Of a stretch of 57,555 nt of DNA, positions 1 to 9,195 are shown piece by piece. The translations under genes were made by a program, and so were the position numbers. The notes below the pieces were generated by a model that made no database searches, was not told the DNA's origin, and worked only from the letters and a program-made list of their open reading frames with translations. The stretch is from Ignavibacteria bacterium. GTDB taxonomy: Bacteria; Bacteroidota; Ignavibacteria; SZUA-365. Positions within the stretch are counted from its first letter, which is position 1, and the number at the start of each line of letters is the position of its first letter. The stretch spans positions 1-57,555 of the forward strand of contig PKTF01000371.1 of assembly GCA_002869275.1 (NCBI GenBank), in the 5' to 3' direction.

Positions 1-2486
1 ACGTTCATCGTGACGGAGGAACCCGGACAGAGAGCGCGGTCCTCCCCGGCATCCACGGTAGGCAGGGGCGCGACGGAAATACTCACAGTATCAATCGCCA
101 CGGCACCCTCGGCGTCTGTCACATGCAGGATATAGGCGGTCGTTGCCGCCGGGGTCGCCACGGGGCGGGCGCTGCGCGCATCGGACAGTGAGCCCGCCGG
201 TTCCCATCGATACTGGTAGGGTGGTCGTCCGCCACCGGCTCCGCCGCCCAGCAGCGCACTGCCATGCATACATATTGTCGTATCGCGGCCTGCACTCGCA
301 ACCGGTTCATTGAAGATGACGCGTAGGATGAAAGCATCGGTAAGACCGGAGAGATCGCCCTGGAAAATATTGCCCGCAGTACGAAAGCCACGGCTCTCGG
401 TACCACCGACGACGACGGCGTTACCGTCAGAATCGGTGCTCAGGCCATAGCAGATATCATGTGTCTCTCCTCCATAGAGCGTACCCCACAGGTACGCCCC
501 GGCCGCACTGAACTGCGAAAGGAACATATCATATCCGCCGCCCTTCTCTGATTGGAACGTCGAGCCGGCTACCGGAAAATTCTTGCTGCCCGTGAAACCC
601 GCCAGCAGAAGGTTCCCGTGTACATCCACCGACAGTCCCGTAATTTTATCCACCTCCAACCCGCCCAGATACGTAGACCAGCGCAGTACACCTTTTTGAT
701 CCATCGACGCGATGAAACCGTCGATCAATCCGCCCAGACGGCGCTGCGCGGAATTCCCCTCCAGCGGAAACCGCTTGCTCGCAGTATGTCCCGCCACGAA
801 GATATTTCCGTCGCTGTCGACGGCGATGCGTTCAGCGTTGTCTTCCTTCTCGCCTCCGAGGTAGGTGCTCCAGAGGAGTTTCTTCGAACGGCCGTCAATA
901 CCCAGCACGAAGGCATCGAAACTGCCTCCTCCGTATGTAGTCTGCAAACCTTTCGAGAGGGCCGGCAGGTTCGTACTCTCCGTACGACCAGTGAGGAACA
1001 TATCGCCTTTCTCGTTGACGGCGATTCCCGCGGCAAAATCCATGCTCCAGCCGCCGATGTAACTCGCCCACTGACGGATGCCCTGACTGTTGAACTGTGC
1101 GACGAACATGTCGTAGTCGCCGGCATTGCTGGTCTGTATCGCATTCGGCGTCACAGGGAAATTCGTGCTGTACGTTCCCCCTGCGAGGTACAGGGCACCG
1201 CCCCTGGACACGGTGATATCACTGCACTCGTCAGTGTAACTCCCTCCGAGGTACGTCGCCCACATTCTCTTTCCCTGCGTATCGAGCGCAAGCAAAAAAA
1301 CGTCATAGCGCCCACCGCTTCGTGGCTGCTGCGCCTGCGGTGAAAGCGGAAGATCTGTGCTCGAGGTCGAACCCGCGACATACACCGTTCCATCGGGCGA
1401 CAACGCGATCTGCGGATTTTCTTCGGAACCGGAGCCCCCGTAGTACGTGGACCAGAGCTGTCGGCGTTCGCGCGAAAACGCGCTGATAAACACTTCGAAA
1501 TTTCCACGAGGAGTGCTTTGAAGCGCTCCGGGCGTCACCGGGAAATCGGTTCCGGCCGTATATCCGCACAAAAAGATATCACCATCGTCCCCCAGCGCGA
1601 CGTCTCTCGCATAATCCGAAAGCGCTCCACCCATGAAGGTGCTCCACTGGAGAAATGGATCAATCACCAGCGGACGACTCCTGTCCCAGTCCGCGATATG
1701 GAACGACAATGAGCTTCCTTCGATGCGCCACGCCGCATCCCTGGGTTGCACTTCGCCGTCTCCTTCCGTCTGGTACACCCATGGGGCGCTGTCACGCAGC
1801 TCACCGTACCGATAAGCAAAGCGGACGCCTCCGTCCGCGGACCTCGTGGGCATACCCGCACCGCGCGTTGCCAGAATAATGGATTCAGGATTGGCACCGG
1901 GTGCCACGAGAAACTCGTATTTCATCCCTCCGTTCTCGAGCACACAACGAAAATCAATCCCGGGATACAGGTTCTCATAGACGATTTCGGTATGTCCGGC
2001 AACCTGGACGATGCCATCGGGAGATGACGGACTATAATAATTGTAGTGCGTACCGTTTGGACGTCGGAAGCCGACGCCGGGATTCAAACTGGATGTGAAA
2101 CGATAATCGATGCGATAGGACTGCAGTGCCGCGGGACGAGGGTACGGCTGTTCGGCATTCACAGGATGCTTGTCTGCATCAGAACGCACTCCCTGGTGCA
2201 CGATGCTGAACCCATGGTCGAAAAAGAACACCTGGGCCCCGTCATGCATTGTCGTGACAGCACGCAATGCACCTGCATCCGACACGATGGACCACTGCCC
2301 TCTGTTCGGCAGTAACGCGAAGGTCTCGGTAGGGATGTCCGTGACAACTGGGGTCTTCGACAGTTTCGCCAGGGCCGGACCGGGAGACTCCGCGGTATCG
2401 AAGGACGTCGACGCGGCGTCCGCGACCGAAGCCAGCAGCAGGCATAGACAGAAGAACGTGTCGAGGAAGGTGTTACGAATGTTCAT
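1..2486 (-). CDS. SBBP-repeat (DUF7948-like) secreted surface protein, C-terminal part missing
   Basis: The frame is open without a stop from an ATG at 2486 to the window edge (at least 828 codons), so the gene is 3'-truncated by the window and is not a pseudogene. A hydrophobic signal peptide is followed by the motif TFALLPNRGQW, typical of the N-terminus of DUF7948/SBBP proteins. Repeats of the form 'WSTYLGG...D....I.VD..GN.FVAG.T.S..FP' then form SBBP beta-propeller blades (roughly residues 290-680). From about residue 720 an Ig/PKD-like segment begins (ASAGRDTTIC, then DAGEDRALC), as in FCB cell-surface proteins that end in a sorting domain. The exact ligand or role is unknown; adhesion or surface display is likely. 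The end of the protein, where a T9SS signal would lie, is outside the window. Confidence 0.85.
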   Translation of the reverse strand, partial: MNIRNTFLDTFFCLCLLLASVADAASTSFDTAESPGPALAKLSKTPVVTDIPTETFALLPNRGQWSIVSDAGALRAVTTMHDGAQVFFFDHGFSIVHQGVRSDADKHPVNAEQPYPRPAALQSYRIDYRFTSSLNPGVGFRRPNGTHYNYYSPSSPDGIVQVAGHTEIVYENLYPGIDFRCVLENGGMKYEFLVAPGANPESIILATRGAGMPTRSADGGVRFAYRYGELRDSAPWVYQTEGDGEVQPRDAAWRIEGSSLSFHIADWDRSRPLVIDPFLQWSTFMGGALSDYARDVALGDDGDIFLCGYTAGTDFPVTPGALQSTPRGNFEVFISAFSRERRQLWSTYYGGSGSEENPQIALSPDGTVYVAGSTSSTDLPLSPQAQQPRSGGRYDVFLLALDTQGKRMWATYLGGSYTDECSDITVSRGGALYLAGGTYSTNFPVTPNAIQTSNAGDYDMFVAQFNSQGIRQWASYIGGWSMDFAAGIAVNEKGDMFLTGRTESTNLPALSKGLQTTYGGGSFDAFVLGIDGRSKKLLWSTYLGGEKEDNAERIAVDSDGNIFVAGHTASKRFPLEGNSAQRRLGGLIDGFIASMDQKGVLRWSTYLGGLEVDKITGLSVDVHGNLLLAGFTGSKNFPVAGSTFQSEKGGGYDMFLSQFSAAGAYLWGTLYGGETHDICYGLSTDSDGNAVVVGGTESRGFRTAGNIFQGDLSGLTDAFILRVIFNEPVASAGRDTTICMHGSALLGGGAGGGRPPYQYRWEPAGSLSDARSARPVATPAATTAYILHVTDAEGAVAIDTVSISVAPLPTVDAGEDRALCPGSSVTMN

Positions 2487-2548
2487 AGGCTCTGGTCCAG
2501 TCGAACATGATGGGGGAGAAACCGACGAGCAACGGCCAAAACATGGCC

Positions 2549-2580
2549 GCCTTCACACCCTGCGGACAGAGTGTGAAGGC
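2549..2580 (-). terminator. Perfect 10-bp hairpin downstream of the T9SS protein gene
   Basis: The arms GCCTTCACAC and GTGTGAAGGC are perfect complements around a 12-nt loop. The hairpin lies in the 125-nt gap after the stop of the leftward gene ending at 2612 and before the SBBP gene start at 2486. There is no T-run, so termination is only inferred. It could also be an mRNA-stabilising hairpin in a two-gene transcript. Confidence 0.45.
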
Positions 2581-2611
2581 AGGGTCCTTTCACATTCAGA
2601 TTGTTCCCATC

Positions 2612-3667
2612 TCAATGTACGACAGTCAGCGGACGAATGGCAACATTGCCGCCCTGTGAGAGGCGCAGGAAATACTGTCCGGCGGGCAGATTCTGCAGTG
2701 CCATGCGTTCCGCATGCGTCCCGGAACCGGCGTGACCGACGTGGACTTCTCGGAGTACGCGCCCGTACAGGTCTGTCAGCGCGAGCTGCACATCACCCGC
2801 ATCGCGCGTGTTCCATCGAACCGTAACATCTCCGGCTCTCGCAGGATTGGGATAGGCGGCGTCGATCCGCAGACCGCCAGCGACGGGCACGGGGTCCACG
2901 GCCGTCTGTCCGTCGACGACTGCCCATGTCACGGATTCGAGCATCGGTGTGCTGCTGTTCTCATCAGTCGAATCGACGACGATGGTCGCGGAGATGCCGG
3001 CTTTAGTCATGAAATTATATGAAACAATCGTCGTGTAGCTTTCGCTGATGATCTGCCCGTTGAATTCAAGCTTTGTCGTTGAGCGCTCCCAGTCTTTGAC
3101 GACAATACACTGCGCCTCACCCTGCGGCGTTTTAATCGTTCCGTCGGCTATCACTTCGATGCGTGACTCCTCGACCTGCGACATCCCTTCGAACGGTACC
3201 ATGGTGCCGCTGGTATAATTCCAGGACGTTCCCTTTTTGAATGGAAATTTCATCGAGGGGCGTTCGGGGCTGTACTTCAGGAGGTAATCAGCACCCTGCA
3301 CGATCGTACCGAATCCCTGGAAATACAACCCCGTATCGTCGAGGCGCAGGTACATGAAACCCGTGCCTTCGGCGGACGTGACGGCCTGCGCGTGGGTCGC
3401 TGTCGGAAATTCATGCGGGAATGTGGTCGTGGCCGGGTCCAGATACTGTCGCTGGAACATGCTGGATTGCGTCTGAAACCCTGTGAAATCGTATACCGGG
3501 CCTGAAAGATCGAAAGTCTTTCCGGCGGCGTCACCAGCCTCATAGCTCGTCACCTGAGCGGTAGACATTTCCGTCTCGACATCGGCCCTGTCAAAACTGA
3601 TCTGGGATAGGGCTGTGAAGGGAAACAGTATTGACAGCATGAATAGAGTAGCCAGTTTCATCATCAA
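2612..3667 (-). CDS. Secreted protein with T9SS type A sorting domain
   Basis: A 351-residue protein of unknown function. The N-terminus is a signal peptide (MMMKLATLFMLSILFPFTALSQ). The last 90 or so residues (from about 265) are a type A sorting domain: 'AAYPNPARAGDVTVRW', then 'LTDLYGRVLREV' and 'LPAGQYFLRLSQGG', which directs export across the outer membrane by T9SS. The middle part has no domain I recognise; it contains a segment about a homogeneous 'KFPFKKGTSWNYTSG', like proteins that carry an extracellular beta-rich domain. An AAGGAG ribosome site precedes three consecutive ATG codons, so the exact start is ambiguous by two residues. It is probably transcribed ahead of the SBBP surface protein gene on the same strand. 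Confidence 0.8.
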   Translation of the reverse strand: MMMKLATLFMLSILFPFTALSQISFDRADVETEMSTAQVTSYEAGDAAGKTFDLSGPVYDFTGFQTQSSMFQRQYLDPATTTFPHEFPTATHAQAVTSAEGTGFMYLRLDDTGLYFQGFGTIVQGADYLLKYSPERPSMKFPFKKGTSWNYTSGTMVPFEGMSQVEESRIEVIADGTIKTPQGEAQCIVVKDWERSTTKLEFNGQIISESYTTIVSYNFMTKAGISATIVVDSTDENSSTPMLESVTWAVVDGQTAVDPVPVAGGLRIDAAYPNPARAGDVTVRWNTRDAGDVQLALTDLYGRVLREVHVGHAGSGTHAERMALQNLPAGQYFLRLSQGGNVAIRPLTVVH

Positions 3668-3804
3668 ACTCCTTCTCGGGTGTTGTATCAGGGGATACAG
3701 AAGTATACAAAAATGTCGTTCGAAACGGAATTACCCTCACACCTGCATGTCCGAAACGGCTGTCGGATCGGTGGAATCGGACCATCTGCTTCCTGTTCGC
3801 TGGC

Positions 3805-3835
3805 TTGCTTTTACCCACCCCTCTCCGTAATTTTG
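3805..3835 (+). promoter_or_regulatory. Bacteroidota-type promoter of the acyl-CoA dehydrogenase/guaB unit
   Basis: TTG(C) at 3805 is followed after 19 nt by TAATTTTG at 3828-3835. This matches the Bacteroidota housekeeping pattern TTTG/TTG-N19-TAnnTTTG. It lies 55 nt upstream of the ATG at 3890, which supports that ATG over the longer open frame that begins at 3680 and would contain the promoter. Confidence 0.6.
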
Positions 3836-3889
3836 AAGATATTCTGGATTGTTCAACCCTCCCCAGCAGTACCAAGAACCGGATCCACG

Positions 3890-5053
3890 ATGCAGACTGG
3901 ACCAGATTTCTACAATATCGACAGCCTCCTGCAGGAAGACGAGCTTATGCTGCGCGATGCAGTGCGCAGTTTTGTCGCGAAAGACGTGCTTCCCGTAATC
4001 GAAGAGGCGGCTCGTGATGCCCGCTTTCCGATGCATCTGCCCAAAATCATGGCCTCTCTCGGAATTTTCGGTCCGACATTGCCGGAGGAATACGGCTGCG
4101 CCGGTGCAAGCAACGTGATGTACGGTTTGATGATGCAGGAACTCGAGCGTGGCGACAGCGGTATCCGCAGTTTCGCCAGCGTGCAAAGTTCGCTGGTCAT
4201 GTATCCGATCCACCGCTATGGCACCGAAGAACAGCGGCGTCGGTGGCTCCCGCTCCTCGCCGCCGCGGATGCCATCGGTTGCTTCGGGCTCACGGAACCC
4301 GATCACGGCTCGGATCCGGGCGGCATGGAAACCCGCGCGGTGCTCGACGGCGATCACTACGTCCTCAACGGCGCGAAGATGTGGATCACCAACGGCGGCA
4401 TTGCCGACGTGGCCGTGGTATGGGCCAAGCTCGACGGTGAAGTGCGGGGATTCCTGGTGGAGAAAGACACACCCGGGTTCAGCGCTCCCGAAATGAAAGG
4501 AAAGCATTCGCTGCGCGCATCGGTCACCTCGGAACTGGTATTCCAGGATTGCCGCATTCCCGCGGTAAACATTCTGCCGGACGCCCGTGGACTCAAAGCA
4601 CCGCTCTCCTGTCTCACGCAGGCGCGCTATGGAATTGCCTGGGGTGCGATCGGAGCAGCGCAGGCCTGTTACGATACCGCGAGAGAGTACGCATTGACAC
4701 GTACCCAGTTCGACAAGCCCATCGCCTCGTTTCAGCTCGTACAGCAGAAGCTGGTATTCATGCTGACGGAAATCACCAAGGCGCAGCTGCTGGCGCTGCA
4801 TCTCGGCCGGATGAAGGACGAGGGCAGCATGACCTTCGGTCATGTATCCATGGCCAAGCGCAACAACGTCGATATCGCCCTGCGCATCGCCCGCATGGCT
4901 CGCGACATCCTCGGCGCGAACGGGATACTCGATGAATACCCGGTCATGCGCCACATGAACAACCTTGAATCCGTGCGGACCTACGAAGGCACGCATGACA
5001 TCCACACGTTGATCCTCGGTCAGGAGATCACAGGGATCGCCGCTTACAGTTAA
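3890..5053 (+). CDS. Glutaryl-CoA dehydrogenase family acyl-CoA dehydrogenase
   Basis: A 387-residue flavoenzyme of the acyl-CoA dehydrogenase fold. It closely follows the glutaryl-CoA dehydrogenase pattern: '[16 protein letters not shown]' with the Arg and Ser that bind the glutaryl carboxylate, '[21 protein letters not shown]' for FAD and substrate, '[12 protein letters not shown]', and '[14 protein letters not shown]' carrying the catalytic Glu. The reaction expected is oxidative decarboxylation of glutaryl-CoA to crotonyl-CoA in lysine/tryptophan breakdown, but a related short-chain acyl-CoA activity is possible. The start at 3890 is chosen because it matches family length and lies just downstream of a good promoter. 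guaB follows after 23 nt, so the two are probably cotranscribed, which is an unusual pairing. Confidence 0.85.
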   Translation: MQTGPDFYNIDSLLQEDELMLRDAVRSFVAKDVLPVIEEAARDARFPMHLPKIMASLGIFGPTLPEEYGCAGASNVMYGLMMQELERGDSGIRSFASVQSSLVMYPIHRYGTEEQRRRWLPLLAAADAIGCFGLTEPDHGSDPGGMETRAVLDGDHYVLNGAKMWITNGGIADVAVVWAKLDGEVRGFLVEKDTPGFSAPEMKGKHSLRASVTSELVFQDCRIPAVNILPDARGLKAPLSCLTQARYGIAWGAIGAAQACYDTAREYALTRTQFDKPIASFQLVQQKLVFMLTEITKAQLLALHLGRMKDEGSMTFGHVSMAKRNNVDIALRIARMARDILGANGILDEYPVMRHMNNLESVRTYEGTHDIHTLILGQEITGIAAYS

Positions 5054-5076
5054 TCCACCAGTCTCGGGAAAGCACC

Positions 5077-6549
5077 ATGCCGCAGAAGCGAATTCGTACC
5101 GGTCTCACATTTGACGACGTCCTGCTTGTGCCGCGAAAGTCTTCCATCCTCCCTCGGGAGGCGGACATTCGCACACGGCTGACGCGCAACATCTCCCTGA
5201 ACGTACCCCTGCTCAGCGCGGCCATGGATACCGTGACCGAATCGGAAATGGCCATAGCCCTCGCCCGCGAAGGTGGAATCGGCATCATCAACAAGAACAT
5301 GAGCATCGCCAAGCAGGCCGAGGAAATCGACAAGGTCAAGCGTTCGGAAAGTGGCATGATCGTCAATCCCATCACGCTGCGGCCCGACAAGACCGTCGCG
5401 GATGCACATGACCTGATGCAGAAATACAGCATCTCCGGTATTCCCATCGTGGATGACAACAACAAACTCATCGGTATTCTGACGAACAGGGACCTGCGTT
5501 TCGAGCCGAACCGCTCCATGCTGGTCTATGACATCATGACCAAGGACACGCTGGTCACCGCTCCCCTCGGCACCACTCTGGAGGAAGCAGAATCCATCCT
5601 CCAGGAACACCGCATCGAGAAACTGCCCGTCGTCGACAAGAAGGGCAGGCTTCGCGGGCTGCTGACCTTCAAGGACATCATGAAGAAAAAGCATCACCCG
5701 AATGCCTGCAAAGACAAACTCGGCCGACTGCGCGTCGCCGCCGCCGTCGGCATCGCAAGCGATACCATGGACCGCGTCAAGGCCCTGGTCGATGCCCACG
5801 TCGATGTGATCGTCGTGGACACGGCACACGGACATTCCACTGCCGTCCTCGATATGGTGAAACGTGTCAAAAAGCAGTTCCCCGACACCGACGTCATCGC
5901 AGGCAACGTGGCGACGGCAAAGGCTACCGAAGACCTTATCAAAGCCGGTGCCGACGCTGTCAAGATCGGTATCGGTCCGGGAAGTATCTGCACGACCCGC
6001 GTGGTGACGGGCATCGGCGTACCGCAGATCACCGCCATCATGGACTGCGCAGAAATCGCTGCGAAATATGACGTCCCCATCATCGCCGACGGCGGGATCA
6101 AGCAGACCGGTGACGTTCCGAAAGCACTCGCCGCGGGAGCCGACTCAGTGATGCTCGGGAGCATGTTCGCCGGACTCGAAGAGAGCCCCGGGGAAAAAAT
6201 TCTCTACGAAGGCCGCCGTTACAAGGTCTATCGTGGCATGGGATCGCTCGGTGCGATGAAGGAAGGCAGCAAGGACCGGTATTTCCAGGATGTTGAGGAA
6301 GACATCAAAAAGCTCGTTCCCGAAGGTATCGAAGGCATGGTGCCGTATCGCGGGAAACTCGAGGAGATGGTATATCAGCTTCTCGGTGGATTGCGCGCGG
6401 CGATGGGTTATTGCGGCGTCGGCAATATCAGGGAACTGAAGACGAAGACCGAGTTCATGCAGATCACGTCCGCCGGTCTGAAAGAAAGCCATCCGCACGA
6501 TGTCTTCATCACCAAGGAAGCACCGAACTATCAGGCCGGCAACGCCTGA
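5077..6549 (+). CDS. guaB: IMP dehydrogenase
   Basis: A 490-residue enzyme that oxidises IMP to XMP with NAD+, the committed step of GMP synthesis in the cytoplasm. The N-terminus '[17 protein letters not shown]' is diagnostic. Two CBS domains (about residues 95-205) interrupt the TIM barrel. The catalytic Cys305 lies in 'GPGSICTTR'. The flap and IMP site show '[10 protein letters not shown]' and '[11 protein letters not shown]'. Length and layout are standard. It follows the acyl-CoA dehydrogenase gene by 23 nt. Confidence 0.97.
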   Translation: MPQKRIRTGLTFDDVLLVPRKSSILPREADIRTRLTRNISLNVPLLSAAMDTVTESEMAIALAREGGIGIINKNMSIAKQAEEIDKVKRSESGMIVNPITLRPDKTVADAHDLMQKYSISGIPIVDDNNKLIGILTNRDLRFEPNRSMLVYDIMTKDTLVTAPLGTTLEEAESILQEHRIEKLPVVDKKGRLRGLLTFKDIMKKKHHPNACKDKLGRLRVAAAVGIASDTMDRVKALVDAHVDVIVVDTAHGHSTAVLDMVKRVKKQFPDTDVIAGNVATAKATEDLIKAGADAVKIGIGPGSICTTRVVTGIGVPQITAIMDCAEIAAKYDVPIIADGGIKQTGDVPKALAAGADSVMLGSMFAGLEESPGEKILYEGRRYKVYRGMGSLGAMKEGSKDRYFQDVEEDIKKLVPEGIEGMVPYRGKLEEMVYQLLGGLRAAMGYCGVGNIRELKTKTEFMQITSAGLKESHPHDVFITKEAPNYQAGNA

Positions 6550-6555
6550 TCGTCG

Positions 6556-6679
6556 TTATCCACAGCGGATACGCAGTGCCTGAAATTCGGACAGGATAAT
6601 AATCGGCGTATACGTGCTGTTTTCATCTGTTTAGCGTACTGCACGCCGGTTATCCACACATTTCCAAAACTTATCCACA
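6556..6679 (+). promoter_or_regulatory. Cluster of three perfect DnaA boxes between guaB and the aminopeptidase P gene
   Basis: TTATCCACA, the strongest DnaA-box form (identical to E. coli R1), occurs at 6556-6564, 6650-6658 and 6671-6679, all on the plus strand. Start-to-start distances are 94 and 21 bp, close to whole numbers of helical turns (9 and 2). The 139-nt intergenic gap contains little else apart from a modestly AT-rich patch near 6594-6630. The copy nearest the gene ends 10 nt before the GTG start at 6689. The site could be part of a replication origin, a DnaA-titration site or a DnaA-regulated promoter. No dnaA, dnaN or gyrase gene is in the window. Confidence 0.75.
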
Positions 6680-6688
6680 GCCTGTACT

Positions 6689-7810
6689 GTGAAACGCGTA
6701 GCAAAGCTCTCATCAAACACCACGGCGGCGCAAACACGCCGCGATGAGAGTCTGCGTGCGCTGCAGGCCGAGCTGCGCGGCGGAGCCGCGGATGCGTTCC
6801 TGATCACGCACCTCCCGCATGTCCGCTACCTGAGCGGATTTACCGGCTCCAACGGCTGGCTCCTCGTCCGGCAGAGGTCCGCCATCCTGCTGACCGACCC
6901 ACGCTACCGTGAACAGGTGCAGAACGAGGTGACGGGGATGCGTACGATCATCGTCGCGGGCACAACACTGACCCAGGGTCTCATCGACAACGACCTCCTG
7001 CGAAATATCGGCATGCTGGGTTTCGAGACCGCCCATCTTTCGTACTCCACCGTCGCGAATCTCAAGAAAGTTCTCCGTCCGATCCGCCTGATACCCATCC
7101 ATGCGGCAGTGGAGGAGCTTCGGCAGGAAAAGTATCCTGATGAAATTCGCTCGATCCAGCAGGCGATTGCGTGCAGTGAAACGGTGTGGCACGAGGTGCT
7201 CGAATTGCTGCGTCCCGGCATTACGGAAATCGAGATCGCCGCAGAGATCACCTGCCGCCAGCGCCTGTACGGCGCGGACGGCGATTCCTTCGATCCCATC
7301 GTGCTTTTCGGGAAACGCAGTTCACTGGTTCACGGACAACCCTCGAGAGCGCTTCTGCGTTCCGGACAGGCTGTTCTGATGGATTTCGGCTGCCGCATCG
7401 AGGGATACTGCAGCGATATCACCCGTACGGTATTTTTCGGTAACGCTCCCGCAAAACTACGTCGCGTGTACGATATCGTCAGGGAGGCGCAGGAGCTGGG
7501 CAGGTCCTCGGTCTGTGCCGGCATGCCGTGCAGCGAAATCGACTCCATCGTCCGCGGGCATATCACCGACGCAGGATTCGGCGATCACTTCGAGCACGGG
7601 CTCGGACACGGCATCGGGCTGGAGGTACATGAGCAGCCGCTGCTTTCCTGGCGCAACGACACCCTTCTCGAACCGGGCATGGTGGTTACGATCGAACCCG
7701 GCGTGTACATTCCGGGTGTGGGAGGTGTGCGGATCGAAGACGACGTGATCATCACCACTGATGGCGCAGAGAGCCTGACCTCGCTTCCGCGCGAGCTGAT
7801 GGAGTTGTGA
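6689..7810 (+). CDS. Aminopeptidase P family (M24B) metallopeptidase
   Basis: A 373-residue protein of the pita-bread fold that removes N-terminal residues preceding proline (Xaa-Pro aminopeptidase or Xaa-Pro dipeptidase). The N-terminal creatinase-like domain covers about residues 20-150 ('LPHVRYLSGFTGSNGWLLV'). The catalytic domain has all five metal ligands in order: Asp in 'LMDFGC', Asp in 'CSDITRT', His in 'HGLGHGIGLEVHE', Glu in 'TIEPGVY' and Glu in 'VRIEDDV'. The start is GTG at 6689; no suitable ATG lies nearby, and the family normally begins about here. Its promoter region contains the DnaA boxes. The glycosyltransferase gene begins at or near its stop codon. Confidence 0.9.
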   Translation: MKRVAKLSSNTTAAQTRRDESLRALQAELRGGAADAFLITHLPHVRYLSGFTGSNGWLLVRQRSAILLTDPRYREQVQNEVTGMRTIIVAGTTLTQGLIDNDLLRNIGMLGFETAHLSYSTVANLKKVLRPIRLIPIHAAVEELRQEKYPDEIRSIQQAIACSETVWHEVLELLRPGITEIEIAAEITCRQRLYGADGDSFDPIVLFGKRSSLVHGQPSRALLRSGQAVLMDFGCRIEGYCSDITRTVFFGNAPAKLRRVYDIVREAQELGRSSVCAGMPCSEIDSIVRGHITDAGFGDHFEHGLGHGIGLEVHEQPLLSWRNDTLLEPGMVVTIEPGVYIPGVGGVRIEDDVIITTDGAESLTSLPRELMEL

Positions 7811-7812
7811 CG

Positions 7813-9195
7813 ATGCCGGACCAGCGTCGAACCCACCGCGTTCTTGTCGTCGCCTACTACTTCCCTCCGCTGGGATTGAGCGGCGTACAGCGTACGTTGA
7901 AATTCGTGCGCTACCTGCCGCAGTTCGGCTGGCAGCCCACCGTGCTGACGGTTGAGGACCGCGGGTATTTTGCCAAGGACGAGGCGCTTCTGCGGGAGAT
8001 CGACGGCCTCGACATCGATGTGATACGGACACCCTCGATAGATCCGCTGCATCTGTTCCGCAGGCGCAGCGTGGTGCGCATGCCTTCGGGTCAGACGCTC
8101 GGAAGGCTGAGCAAGCTCAGCCAGGCGCTGTTCATTCCCGACAACAAAATCGGGTGGAAAAAACATGCCGTCGCCGCCGCGATGGAATATCTGGCTGAAC
8201 ATCCGGTGGATGTCATTTACGCCACGGCTCCACCCTACACGGATTTCCTTATCGGGATGGAACTCAAACGCAGAACCGGCCTCCCGCTGGTACTCGATTA
8301 CCGCGACGCCTGGGTGGAAAACCCCCTGCACAGCTATCTGACACCGCTGCATCGTGCACAGCACAGCCGGCTCGAGCGCAAGACTCTTCGCGCTGCCGAC
8401 GCGGTCGTCAGTATCAACCGCCCGATCAAAGAACGCATTCTCAAAGGGAACAGCTTTCTGTCGCACGGTGAAGTGCAGATTATTTCGCAGGGATACGACC
8501 AGGCCGATTTCGAAACGGTCCGCCCCGATCGCGCGCAGGACGGTGTGCTGCGTTTCCTCTATGCCGGCACGTTCTATTACAACCGGACGCCGGAGTACTT
8601 CCTGAGAGCGCTCCAAAAAGTATTCACCCAGAAGCCGGAACTGCGCGGCAGTATCGAGGCGCATTTCGTGGGCACAACGCGCGAAGAAGATACACGGCTG
8701 ATCGAGGTCCTGCAGCTGAGCGACGCGGTGCGTCAGCACGGCTACCTCCCGCACAACGAGACCGTGCAGCAGCTGATCGACGCTGATGTCCTGTGGATGA
8801 CGATCGGCCGCGGCAAAGGCGAAGACATGATGTCGACGGGAAAACTCTACGAGTATCTCGGAGCGCGCAAGCCCGTACTCGCGTGCATTCCCGACGGCGA
8901 CGCGCGACAAGTCCTCAGTAAAAGCGGCGCTGCATTCATCGTTGCTCCTGACGATATCGATGCCATTGCGGATCAGATCCTGACCTTGTATGACCTGCAC
9001 AAAAATGATAGATTGCCTGCTCCGTCTTACTCCTATGTCGAGCAGTTTTCGCGTCGAACACTTGCAGGACAACTCGCAACGCTGCTGGCTTCGCTCCTCG
9101 AAGCAGATCCTGACGGCGCGGGCGTGCGCACACGTTCAGCGGGAACGCGAGTGCAGCAGAATAACGATACACACACATCACACGACGAAACATGA
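7813..9195 (+). CDS. Glycosyltransferase family 4-like protein
   Basis: A 460-residue GT-B fold enzyme of unknown acceptor. The N-terminal domain has 'LVVAYYFPPLGLSGVQRTLKFVRYLPQFGW', typical of GT4 enzymes, and 'LDYRDAWVENP'. The C-terminal Rossmann domain has 'RFLYAGTFYYNRTPEYFLRAL' and the sugar-nucleotide segment 'MSTGKLYEYLGARKPVLACIP' containing the conserved Glu. There are no membrane segments, so it acts at the cytoplasmic face. ATG 7813 is preferred because GGAG at 7801-7804 is 8 nt upstream; GTG at 7807 would overlap the previous gene. It overlaps purD by 4 nt (ATGA). It may act in surface polysaccharide assembly along with the epimerase gene downstream. Confidence 0.85.
   Translation: MPDQRRTHRVLVVAYYFPPLGLSGVQRTLKFVRYLPQFGWQPTVLTVEDRGYFAKDEALLREIDGLDIDVIRTPSIDPLHLFRRRSVVRMPSGQTLGRLSKLSQALFIPDNKIGWKKHAVAAAMEYLAEHPVDVIYATAPPYTDFLIGMELKRRTGLPLVLDYRDAWVENPLHSYLTPLHRAQHSRLERKTLRAADAVVSINRPIKERILKGNSFLSHGEVQIISQGYDQADFETVRPDRAQDGVLRFLYAGTFYYNRTPEYFLRALQKVFTQKPELRGSIEAHFVGTTREEDTRLIEVLQLSDAVRQHGYLPHNETVQQLIDADVLWMTIGRGKGEDMMSTGKLYEYLGARKPVLACIPDGDARQVLSKSGAAFIVAPDDIDAIADQILTLYDLHKNDRLPAPSYSYVEQFSRRTLAGQLATLLASLLEADPDGAGVRTRSAGTRVQQNNDTHTSHDET

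Noticed and set aside
1-2486. Treating the first 2.5 kb as non-coding or a pseudogene because no complete long gene is visible
   Set aside because: One minus-strand frame is open throughout with a proper signal peptide and SBBP repeats; the stop codon simply lies left of the window.
3680-3889. Long 70-codon N-terminal extension of the acyl-CoA dehydrogenase
   Set aside because: It would contain the good promoter at 3805-3835 and is absent from the family; the start at 3890 gives normal length.
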